Assembly: GCA_025267735.1 (NCBI GenBank)
Contig: CM046303.1
Location: forward strand, 35,254,380-35,318,379
Reading direction: 5' to 3'
Length of the DNA stretch: 64,000 nucleotides
From: Mactra quadrangularis
Lineage: Eukaryota > Mollusca > Bivalvia > Venerida > Mactridae
Part shown: piece by piece, positions 35,797 to 47,100 of the stretch
How positions within the stretch are numbered: the first letter of the stretch is position 1
Layout: each line of letters starts with the position of its first letter
The notes under the pieces: model-generated
Told to the model about the DNA's origin: nothing
The model's input: the letters and a program-made list of their open reading frames with translations, nothing else
Databases searched by the model: none
Position numbers and translations under genes: made by a program

Positions 35797-36372
35797 GTTT
35801 AGTCAAACAAACAATCCATTATTTTGACGTCAGAATAACGTTTTTGACGTCATATCGATGGTACTTAAACGCATACAGCGAAAAAATCGTACAGACAACT
35901 TTTCTCAAATTCTGCTGTATAAAAGTCTATACAATGCTTTACATCATATCAAAACTTAGCAAATATTTATCGGGCAGATTTTTCATAAAACCTGTTTGAA
36001 GGCAATTTTTCTGGATTTTTTCTGATGTTGCCAATTCGGAAGTTTTTGTCTCTTTCAAAAGTTTTAAGATAAAACGTATATTTACGATTGTTCAGGTAGT
36101 AGATAATGTTGTAAGCTTTAAAATGATGTATAATTTGTTGTTGTGGTGTGGAAAATAAAGATTTAGCAACACATTATAGACGTTTTCTTACCATTGTCGA
36201 CTGACGTAAAAAGTGCACGATGTCGTCATGTTTACGACGTCATGGTATCGTTACTAGCAAAAATGACGTCAAATAAAGTGTAGATCCGAATCGGAAATAT
36301 CATCAAGTTTACAACGGTACCAAAAATTATATTAGAATCTAAAAAAAGTCAGATGTACCATACCACCTTAAT
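35797..36372 (+). repeat. Dispersed repeat R2, copy 1 (about 570 bp)
   Basis: It shares AAAATCGTACAGACAACTTT, TATCGGGCAGATTTTTCAT and GTACCATACCACCTTAAT with an inverted copy at 55425-55970. It contains many GACGTCA motifs. The ORF at 35790-35999 is read-through. Confidence 0.8.
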
Positions 36373-36773
36373 ACTTGCCGTATTTGTGTTGAAAAAAGTT
36401 CGTAAGGGTATTGTTTATTCAATCATGCGTGCGCAAAGCCGGTAGTGTCAAGAATTGGTTTTATGGAAAACTACAAGCATTTAAAGTATCGCTTTTATAG
36501 ATATAAGGGTTAGAATTTAACAAACTCGCAATTATCAAAATTCACTCGCATTTGGCGAGTCTGCGATGTTAATTTGAGTCCTGATTGATATACACATGTA
36601 TAAAGAATTCTATGTTAAATGATACATTTCAAATATTTAACTCTGTAGTTTTATTTATTTCTTATGCTAAAAATCTTACAAGGAAGACCACATCACAATC
36701 GAACATGACAATCAAATTTTACAAAATGGGATTTTCATCTGAACTCAGTATTCCTATCATAACTTATATAGTC
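36373..36773. other. Spacer left of the Tc1 relic
   Basis: A short CTCGCATTTGGCGAGT hairpin at about 36545 recalls the hAT-like MITE at 54857. Otherwise nothing recognised. Confidence 0.35.
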
Positions 36774-37600
36774 CTATGGGAACATTTGTATTTCACCGTA
36801 AATGGTGGAGTAGAGGTTCTTAATATATGAAACCGGGATCTTACTCCATACGGATCTGATGGTCGTCTCTAGCTCACTAGCGGAGGTCAGGTTTCCTGGG
36901 CGGCGTTTAAGCTCATGTTTGAGTCTATACCAAATGTTTTCAATTATATTAATGTCTGGGCTATGGGCTGGCCACAACATAGAATGAACACCATTCCTGA
37001 CCTTATATTCAGACACAACACGGGCCCTATGTATGGGCGCGTGATCGTCCTGGAATATGAACTCTTCAGTGGGAAAATGTTTACAAATAACTGGCCAAAG
37101 ATGTTTAACGAGAATGTTAATGTATTGCTGAGAGTTTACATTACCATGTGTGCCAGTCAAAGTTCCAACATCATCGTAAGTAATACAGCCCCAGATCATT
37201 AAACTTATCCTCGGCGTAGGGGGTGTTCCGAGGCAACACGGTAAGTAGGATTCACCAACCTTTCTCCACACAAAGATACGATGATCAAGCCCAATGTCAA
37301 CCTTACACTCGGCACTGAAGATCACACGCTTCCAGTAGCTGTCAACTGTCTTTCTTCTGTTTGCCCTACACCATGCAAGTCGATTTTTCCTGTTGGTCTC
37401 CCGCATTCTGGTACGTTTTCTAATAACTCTTCGGTGGTAGCCCTCACTGTAAAGTTTTCTCTGAACAGTTCGTTTCGACACAGCCCTTACTTGGTTAAAA
37501 ACATGTACCCCTCGTATCTCTTTCTGTCAACTTCCGCGGCGCTCCGCATCTACGCTTGTTTTCTACACTTCCACACTGAATAAATTTTCGTGGTTAGTGA
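36774..37600 (-). pseudogene. Degraded Tc1/mariner transposase
   Basis: The open frame 37481-36774 encodes the catalytic half of a Tc1-like transposase: RKNRLAWCRANR, then FSAECKVDIG, FIFQDDHAPIHRARVV and HSPDINIIENIWYRLK. The second Asp and the Glu of the DDE triad are visible. The first catalytic Asp (usual SDE motif) is replaced by Ala in FSAE. The open frame has no ATG; the HTH half continues upstream but is broken. A SVENKRRCGAPRKLTERD segment lies in another frame at about 37500-37560, and a frameshift separates it from VRAVSKRTVQRKL. I found no flanking terminal inverted repeats. It is inactive by two independent criteria. Confidence 0.85.
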
Positions 37601-37942
37601 TCATGACTTAACTATCATATAATCAAATTATTGCATTATTAAGGATTCATTCGCACTATTATAAAAAAGTGACCCGTGATTGACGATGACCGGGAACTGT
37701 CGAGTTCATTGTAGTTGTCAAACAGGACAGTTTACTTTAAAAATTTACACCAAGTCCTGCCTGGAAATTGAACCTACAACCGAGATCGAGATAGCCAATC
37801 ACCTTTTTAAATTTATCATCAAAGAACTTATATACACTTGTGACAAAGAGAACACGATTCCCAATTATTCAGTACACAGGATACATAGGCGATAAATTAA
37901 GTTTGACGATTCGGGCGTTTTCAAGACGAGTTGACTGTAAAC
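37601..37942. other. Spacer right of the Tc1 relic
   Basis: A 71-codon ORF at 37680-37895 has no recognised motif. No transposon end was found. Confidence 0.3.
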
Positions 37943-38022
37943 CATTCTCGTTCCCAGAGTCTAGTATGATTCTCAATACTAGCTAGTATTGAGAATCTTA
38001 CTAGACTCTGGGAACGAGAATG
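37943..38022. mobile_element. 80-bp Mutator-like hairpin, family M2, copy 2
   Basis: 39-bp arms at 37943-37981 and 37984-38022 carry one mismatched pair and a 2-bp centre. They are flanked by identical ACTGTAAAC at 37934-37942 and 38023-38031: a clean 9-bp target duplication. Confidence 0.92.
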
Positions 38023-38175
38023 ACTGTAAACCAATGCAAACATATTTCAAAAAGTTCGGATTTTGATTCACTGAGTGTCACGAAATGTCACTCTTTATTG
38101 AAATAAACCATTTAAACAGAAAATCTCTTTATTCAAACGTTTACAGTATGAGACATAAAATGCATACAGTAATTT

Positions 38176-38610
38176 GGGACTTTAGTCAGTTATCTTTCCC
38201 GGATAAAAACTGAAGCAATCCAATTGGTAAGTAGGTCCTTACAGTTGGAATCCTCGGATTTTATCTTTGAATTCCTATGTAAGGAGAACAAAATATTTCA
38301 TCTAATATCTTTCTTGTTAATGAAGATATTAACAGAAGTGATGAAATTTAGCTGTTCTTAACCCTAACAATACTTAGCTTGATTTTCAAACAAATTAAAA
38401 GATTCACAGATTAATTTTGGCAAACTGTCACAATCTCTCATACAGAGTTGTCGATCCTTACAGTTATCTTTATAGATCACTGTAAGGATCGACAACTCTG
38501 TATGAGAGATTGAAACTGTCATTGAAAAGTGAGGGTAAAATCCAAGTAATCCAACTAATTGGACCTACCTTTTTGAAGAGTATACAAGGGAAATAACTGA
38601 CTAAGGTCCC
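38176..38610. mobile_element. Palindromic MITE family P, copy 3, with a nested hairpin
   Basis: It begins GGGACTTTAGTCAGTTATCT and ends AAATAACTGACTAAGGTCCC. Without the 91 bp contributed by the nested insertion and its target duplication (38431-38521) it would be about 344 bp, close to copies 1 and 2. Confidence 0.88.
38431..38512. mobile_element. 82-bp Mutator-like hairpin, family M1
   Basis: 34-bp arms CAATCTCTCATACAGAGTTG... (38431-38464) and their perfect inverse (38479-38512) surround a 14-bp centre. AAACTGTCA flanks both sides (38422-38430, 38513-38521): a clean 9-bp target duplication. The ends match the TIRs of the 525-bp element at 9912-10436, so this is its minimal form: two ends and almost nothing between. 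Confidence 0.94.
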
Positions 38611-40350
38611 TTATTAGTATACATGTTGGTCTATTGATGGAAATAAGGGCTTGCCCTTTTTTGTGCTATCCCTGGTGTTGGTGTGCCTGTCATAGCTTAT
38701 TACTTGTCACATGATATGTAATGTGTTTATTGTAATTATGCTATGTGTACACTACTCCAAATAAATATTATTGATCGGACTTACTGAAAACGGTACCTAA
38801 CGGTCCCAACTATACTTTATTATCTACTGTGTGTACGGGTACTACTAGTTTTTAGCATTAACTTCAAACCGGAAGTTTACATTGCCCAAGCAACAACGCC
38901 GAATGGCAGGTTCCCGTTTTGGATTTTAATGAAAATATTGAAGATTTGTAGGTACTAGCTTATGATTTACTACTTGGTTTGTATTTCTTGCATTTGATAC
39001 AATGTAAGAGTATTAGTTTATTTAAATAAATTTATTTTTATTGACTATTCAAAGTACAAATAACTGAGGTATATCACTGATTTCAGAGGAGAATATCTTG
39101 AAAATCTTCCACTTTTTGGTCGATCATATTCACAAGTTTATCTTTGACCTGCTTTTCATATAGATATCAAGACCTAATTCTAATGCTAAGTCATTCAGGG
39201 AGTGCACTTAGTTATTGTTGTATCACAGATGTGTCATCGTGTTTGTTATTGCAGCTTCATTGGCATGGCCTGGCTTAATATTGCTCAACAGCTATCCTGA
39301 CGGCATCTGTTTTTCGACGAGGATCTGATTTCGCCGAACTATGAATTTCCAGTTTATTTACGTAATTCACGCATGCGCGGACCCGGTCACGTGTTATTTT
39401 GACGCCTTAGGAGAATAATTGTCGAAATGTATAAAAATATTTGAAATAAACGTGGGAAAAGTAATTTATTTATGAATTACATTTCAATACATTGATTTTT
39501 GCGTATTTTCACTATTACCAAAATGAAGCTTCTTTATTTTCATTCTCCTCGCCAATTCAGACGTCTGATAAATTTTGACAGTTGTCCTCGGACATACCCT
39601 AGGTACTGTTTACTACACAGATCTCGTGATAAATGAAACATGCAGTATACTGCACCACACTTTAAACGTGTCTAAATTTCATCAGTGCCTTATGCCCAAT
39701 GAGTCAGATGCCCTAGACAAAAAGTGTATTGATTGCATCAATTTCACCTCAACAAACATTCACTTGAAACCATATTTGTATATGTTTAATTGAGGCAAAT
39801 ATGACAGGTGTATTAAGTTGGTCCATTTATCATTTTTCTCAAGAATGAAAGTGCTACGAAGGGGTTATAACTTTTTGTGCCCCGAGTTTGTGCCCCGAGT
39901 ATGTAATGACAATTAGTCCCTGACTCTTCAAATAAAGTAACAGTGAAATTTTACGATATTTACAGTTGTTTAAATGATTTAAATTTGTTAAAAACTGTTC
40001 AAACTCTCATACAAATGTTAAATTGAACTTCTGGTTCACCGATAATTGTTAGTCGCATTTTTAAATTTGTGCAGTGTGACTTTTTAGACAAAGGGCTACA
40101 GTTCGGTGAAATCAGATTACGCAATGCCGAACTAACGATTTTCAAGGGAAGTTACTCTTATGTAATAAATGACGTCATAAAAGGAGGGAATTAATATTTA
40201 TGTTGTTTGTTGGACTAATTATTACTTGATCAATGGATTAACACGTAAATCAATTTGATATTTTGTTTCATTTATTCATATTGGCCAAATTTTTCTTACA
40301 TTGTCGAAAACCGATGCCTCCGGGATATAACCAAACTGGCAGAGGTGTCG
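38611..40350. other. Non-coding stretch
   Basis: AT-rich sequence without recognised exons. The ORF at 39575-39793 shows no known domain. Confidence 0.3.
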
Positions 40351-40351
40351 G

Positions 40352-41024
40352 TCAAAACGGACCTTATTTCAGGACAAAATGGACCATATTTTGGGACAAA
40401 ATGGACCATCATTTGAGACAACCATCATTTGAGACAAAACAGACCACTGTCGGGAGAAAACAGACCATGGGCCCGTATTATCAAGTGTCTTACGGTTGAT
40501 TTAAGTTGTAAATCCTTCTATGCTGTATTGTAATATTATAGTCAGATGTTTGATGATATGCTGCCTATAAGAATAAAGTATGACTAAGAAAAAAAAGACA
40601 CATTGTTATTATTAAGTGTGTGAGTAATAACATGGTATGTCTGGCATCATTAAATTGTGGTTCAACTGTAATTTTAAAAGTCTTAATTGGGGTTAACTGC
40701 TTGGGTGTTGTTGTTGTTGTGTTGTTTGTCACCTAAATTAAATGAGATAACTGGGATATTTGATGTACAGACTCGTAAAAAATCATCAACAAATAATGTC
40801 CTATTGAATGCGATTCATTTTAGTTTGGCGTTGATTAAAAAATATGTTGTCAATGAAATAGCAAACAACAACAGTATTACCCAATAATTGCAGTTTATTG
40901 AAAACCTCAATATTTTTATTATCTAATAATATAAATTATACATGTATATTATAATGGTTTGTTTTGTCCCGAAGTATGGTCTGTTTTGTCATGGTCTGTT
41001 TCGTCTCATGATCTGTTTTGTAAA
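40352..41024. mobile_element. Foldback-like element with GGACAAAATGGACCA subunits
   Basis: The left end repeats GGACAAAATGGACCA and GAGACAAAACAGACCA (40360-40470); the right end carries the inverse GGTCTGTTTTGTC units (40970-41025). Terminal inverted repeats made of short tandem units are typical of foldback elements. It ends about 115 bp before the DRC3 exon acceptor, so it may overlap the DRC3 promoter or a 5' UTR intron. Confidence 0.7.
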
Positions 41025-41139
41025 TTATATAAATTCAAGGTAAATTCAAGGCATATTCTCAGCAAGTAACATCATTTCTCATTGTAAAGCATAAAAGAAA
41101 TATCATCCAATGATAATTCATATTTTTCTTTCCCAACAG

Positions 41140-41166
41140 ATAAAATTATTTTAATCACTTAACAAA
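41140..41166 (+). promoter_or_regulatory. 5' UTR segment of DRC3 behind a splice acceptor
   Basis: A pyrimidine-rich tract ending in TTTCTTTCCCAACAG (to 41139) lies 27 nt upstream of the start codon. It reads as a 3' splice site, so the first coding exon probably begins at 41140 and a non-coding first exon and the promoter lie further upstream. I could not place that upstream exon. The start ATG at 41167 is preceded by AACAAA, a good metazoan start context (A at -3). Confidence 0.5.
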
Positions 41167-44100
41167 ATGAGTCGTCTATATGACACTGTGGAGCCATCAG
41201 TGATTGATGAAGATATGCTCCAGAAAGCTGTTGAAGAACAAGGACCAAAAGATGAAGCAGGGAAAATTGCTAAAGCTGAAGGCATTGATTTTGGTGATGT
41301 CACTGCTCTAAGATTAGAGTTCAAAAGTAAGTTGATACAAAAATGTACTACAGTGTATATTATTTTTGTTTATGTCATTTACATATTATAGTGTCTACTG
41401 GTATTTTTGCATTAATTTTTATTTCACCACATATCTGCTTTTGGAAAACAGTATTTATAGTGTTGTCTTAAGAGTTAAACATTTTAGCTGGGTTTATTGC
41501 AAGCTACTGTATCGAAGTGAAATAGATGTGAAAATGATCTGAAAACATGGTAATAACTTGACAAGCCCTGTTTCTTTATTGTGACTGTATACTTAACTTG
41601 TTATTAGTAACATGAACATTGCAGCAAACTGTATAAATTGTAACACAGCAAAGACTTTAGTTCAGGATATTATAATCCATTATCATGTATCAAATCATTT
41701 TATAATCAATTCTCGGACAACCAGCTATATATTTTACTTGCCCCGACCAAATGTTAACTAGCAGTAACAAGTAGCCCAAACCCAACTATAGGTGGTTAGA
41801 GGCAATAGAACAACCTTTAATGTCAAGATAGCCGTCTGGCTAGCTCAGTTGGTAGCACGCAAGTCTACTGATTGAGGGGTCATGGGTTTGATTCCTGGGT
41901 GGGGCATTCTTTCGTTGAGCTTGGTCATGAAATTATTTCTACGGCCATTCTCCCTCCTACCAATGATTTTTAATTATGTAGAGCAGTTGTCAGTCACTGA
42001 CGAAAGTATGTGCTTAGTAGTTGGTTAACAGCTAAATCCAAAGATTTAGCCTTTCCAGGAGAAGTGAGTAGGTTGACTGACTGCTGTTATATGACCTATA
42101 CAATGTGTTGCTACGTTGTTAAACCCAACAAACAAACAAACATAATGTCAAGATCTGCTGTAATATAACCACAATGTGTGGCGCTATTTCCCAGTCATCA
42201 GAATTGTAAAACTTATTTTATTCAGATGTCTTAGAGATTGACAATTTGTGGAGTTTTGCAAATCTCACTAAACTTCAACTTGACAACAATATTATAGAAA
42301 AAATAAAAGGCCTTGATGAACTTGTGAACTTAATCTGGTTAGGTAAGTATCATTTAGGTTTTTTTATTGTTTCTTTATACTGTATCAGAATATTTGATAT
42401 AACTATTTGTCGGATTGGTCAATGCCATTATAGTCATGATTAAAACTGTGTCAAAGTTTTTATCACCTGTCCCATGGAATACTTGTCCTTTTTATTCTTA
42501 AAGAAGTAACTGATTGGAATATATGAATTATTCTTTCAGTTTCTTGCTTGTATACATTTACCATCTAACCCCAAGAACTTAATAAAGAATATCAATTTAT
42601 AATAGTTACTGTTTTTAGTTAAAGGTAAGGGCTATAAATTAAAATTCTGTGTTATTCAAATATTGTATAAGATATATCTTTTTCTCTGCCAATGTTCTTT
42701 TATATATTTTGGACTTCTTAACTTATGTAATATGATGCTCTTAGAAAGTTGCCTTTCTCAAGCATTGGTTCTGTGTCAATTGATAAGAAAATATTTTGCT
42801 GTTATTATCATTGATTTATAATTTTAATTTCAGATTTATCATTCAACAATATTGAAATGATTGAAGGACTTGATAAGCTGACAAAACTACAAGACCTAAC
42901 ATTATATAATAACAGAATATCTAGAATTGAAAACATGGATAAACTTACAGATCTTCATGTATTTTCCATTGGTAACAATAACCTTACAGATCTTGAAAAT
43001 GTGAGTACAAGATTGCAGGGCTTGAAATTAAAGGTTGTCATATTGCCCCTAACAACCTATATTTTGGTTAGGGCAACCTGTTACAACTATTAAAGATATA
43101 GTTTGGACAAGTTAAAAAAATATAGCTGGCAGTCCATTATGTCAACTTAGTTTAAAAATTAGTGTTGAGTATTGGTTTTGTCTAAGTTATCTCCCTTTTA
43201 TCATCTACCCATGAAAAAAAACATTGTCTGTACACTCAGGATAGGTTATTTTAGATAATATTATTTAAGATAAATGAAATGTTTATTTTCCTGTATAAAG
43301 AAGATTTTGGAAAAATAAAAATGTTTGAAACTGCAATGAAATCTTACTAAATGGAGTCAAATCTGATATTTTTATTATTTGCATGTTACACATGTTCTTC
43401 TTCCAAAATTAGTTCAAGGCCCACTCTGGGGCATCAGCACACTTGGTTATATAGTTAAAACTTTGCACTGTGACTTGCTAAAGACTGCAGAATTACGGTG
43501 TACAACATTATCTATGAGATATAACAAGAATACTTTCACCAAAACTCTATATAAATTCTCTATACATTGAAATATTAATCCTTATATGTATTAAAATATT
43601 TATTATATCAAATGGTTATCTTTCTAGGTGGTTTATCTCAGAAGATTCAAGAAACTTAGAACTTTAAATCTAAATGGTAATCCATTCTGTGAACAAGCGG
43701 ATTATAAACAATATGTGATAGCTTATATATCATCTATAGATTTCTTGGATTACAGACTAATTGATGAACAGTCGGTAAGTTACATGTACACTGGAAGGAA
43801 ACCGAACATCCTCTCCATCAAACAAAAGGTTCAGTTTTCTGAAGTGTTCGGAGTTCTGAGGTTTTCAGTTTTTATACATGGCTGATCTATTACGATGCTA
43901 TAATATAGTTTATGTTTGTTCTACTGCTTGTGTTAACATTTGTTTTTAATTTGTAATAATTTTATAATAAAGCCTTTCAAGGAAAGACAAAGTTACTTAG
44001 ACAGAATTATATACAATGAGATCCATCTCTGTAGCTAAGCATTCTGCCAAATCATTATCTCTCTCTGTTTGGGGTATATGGGTCAAAGTCAGCTACTGAC

Positions 44101-47100
44101 AATGCTTCTATATTTGAAAAAGTGGACAGTTGCTTAACAAGGATGGGGAGTCTTGTACTGGGTAATTCTAAAAATGATTGATAGTTAGGTGAAATGTCTG
44201 CTTTAATATGTCTCTTGTACAGTTTTGTTAAATTTTATTCAACTTTCATAAACTCCCCTGATTTAAATATTCTCTACGGTACTTCTGTGGTTACAATCAA
44301 CAACTACAGTGCCCACTAAAGGTTTTTGGGCATCTTAAATTTTGAGAAAAAAATTATCACATAATATTGCTTGTGATTTTATTGTAACTACAGCATGTTC
44401 ATTTAACATGTAGTTTGAATTATACAAAAGACTCTTTAAATACTAATTTTGAAATTTGCATAATGATTTATTTTCATCAGAAGAAGTGGATTTTTGTTCA
44501 TTCTAAAAAGGATTTGTCCAAGGAGTTTTGCAGGGCGCTGTATATATTTAGTTTTGTCATACAAGACCATTTTATAAAGTTTTCCAAAGGTTTACATGCC
44601 GTTGAAGGTCTGAAAAACATTACCTTATGTTAAACTACTGAATTCATTTTTGATAAATTTTAATTTTTCATAATTTTAGAGATCTGCAGCAACAGAGAGA
44701 TATCATTTATTGATTGAAGAAATGTTACATAATGAAAGACAAGCTGAAATGAGACAAGATGAAGACTCTAAGAGACAGATTGAAGAAGGAACTTACAGGG
44801 TCAGTCTCTAGGCTTAATCAAATGGGCCTTCCTCATTGAAAAAAACCATTTTATTTCAAGCTGTTTTCCCAAAAAGCTAAACTTACACCAACTTTTTATT
44901 TCCAAAACTAGTAATTTAGCCTTCACCTTAACCCACTAGCCCAAAGCCTAGGGCGTGTGAAAACTGATTCAGGCTAGTGAAAATTACTTATTTTACACCA
45001 TTGGGTTAGTTGATAACTTTGCTCTTTATTATAAAACATAATAAATCGGGCTAGTGTTCAAGAAAATTTAAGGTGATTACTGGTAATTTTTGGTACAAGT
45101 CTTCACAAGGTTAAGCAACAGGTTAATGTCTCTTATCAAAATATCAATGAAGAAAGAACAGTTCCATTCAGTAACTAAAATAATACTTAGTTACTTACCA
45201 TTTAGTTGATTAGAATTTGATTGTTTTAGTGTTTATGTCATTTAGTGCCTTGTTCACAGACATAAAGGTACGAGTTGGACAAGTCGGCCATAAGAATTCC
45301 ACACCCCTGTATATATGACTCTATTTTGATTCATGATTGCAATCATTGCGTGAAATCACAATTGTTGGGACTTACCCAGTTTCGGAACCTAATATTATCA
45401 ATGGTTTTAAGATCAATTTTAGATTTAAATCCTTTTTTATTGCATTGTTATATAATCTTAAGATTTGTGATATATTAGCTCGACTTTACGAAGTAATGTA
45501 GAGCTCTCCTACTCGCCCCGGCGTCCGCGTCCGCGTCCACACTTCTGATTAAAGTTTTTGTGCAGTAAAATACTTTCTTCTATATCTTTGTTATTTCTTA
45601 AGATATTAACTTCAAACTTTAAATATATGTTCCTTACTATCAACCACATCTCATGTGACAAGGTCCATAACTCCAAACACATTTTTTTCAAGAATTATCT
45701 CCCCTTGAACTGATTAAAGTTTTTGTGCACAGATTAAAGTTTTTGTGCGGTAAAATACTTTCTTCTGTATCTTTGTTATTTCTTAAGATATTAACTTCAA
45801 ACTTTAAATATATGTTCCTTTCTATCAACCACATCTCATGTGACATGGTCCATAACTCCGAATGCATTTTTTTTCAGAATTATCTCCCCTTGAACTTAGA
45901 GTTTTCTTTAAAAAATGTTTGTTTTTACTGCAACTGTTTTATTTCTTTAGGTATTGATTTCAAACTTTAAATATATGTTCCTTATTATCAACTACATCTC
46001 ATGTGACAAGGTTCATAACTCCGTATATATTATTTTCAAAGTTATCCCCCTTGAACTTATAGTTTTCTTTAATAAATATTTGTTTTTACTGCAACTGTTT
46101 TATTTCTTTAGGTATTGACTTTAAATATATGTTCCTTATTATCAACCACATCCAATGTGACAAGATTCATAACTCCTTATACATTTTTTCAGAGTTATCC
46201 CCCTTGAACTTATAGTTTTCTATTTATTTCTTTTTTTTTTCTTTGAATTTGTTAAGGTTATATTTTCAAATTTTAAAATATGTATGTTCCTTATCATCAA
46301 CCACATCTCCTGTGACAAACACTTACTAAGTCGAGCATGCTGTCTCCTCTGACAGCTCTTGTTTTGTGTTGTACTAAGGCCACAACAAATTGGTCATTTG
46401 TTCTATGGATTTGCTCACACCTTAATTTTGACAGTTTTTACATAAAAAAATATTTTTATTTCATCTCTCGCTCATTTTGTTCAAACCGCTAAATAAAGCA
46501 ATTGAATTAAGATTTTTTTTAAATCCTTTGCTCGCTCGCCTCATTATTTTCCAGAAAAATCTGTAGAACACATCATCAATTTGTTGTGGCCTTATAATAC
46601 ATTATATTTCCTATTGTAGGAAGCCTATGTTGATGGTTTGAATGGACCAGATTTGTTTGAAGGAATGTATGCTGATGATACTGAAGGCAAGAAACTTAAA
46701 GAGATGCCTGGTGTTGATGAACTTGTCATGTTATATCCTTTAATGAAACATTATGTTCCTTGCTACCATACAATTTTAGGCTTTTCTATGCCAGCAGTAA
46801 TACACTTAAATGAGTTAGAGCAAACTGTATTTATTCTAATTACAAGTGAATATAGAGATTTTGTTTGTGCTGACTCAGCTATTTACCTCCAAATTTCCTC
46901 TAATAAACTAAATGTCAGAGATTATTATATCAGTCTTGATGTAAAAAACTCTGAGCCCAAATTTGTGTTTGAAGTAAAAAATAATGTTCCATTATCGGTC
47001 GGACATAAATGTTGAAAAATAAATATTTCCTACAATATGGAAATTGGGGTACTTAGAAGTTTTGTTCAATATATCTGCTAATTTGTACATGTAATTTGTT

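Noticed and set aside
46733..47015. Open frame following DRC3 exon 6 as a true coding exon extension
   Set aside because: Homology stops exactly at the U12 donor and resumes at 47248. The 94 extra codons resemble nothing in DRC3. Kept only as an intron-retention possibility.
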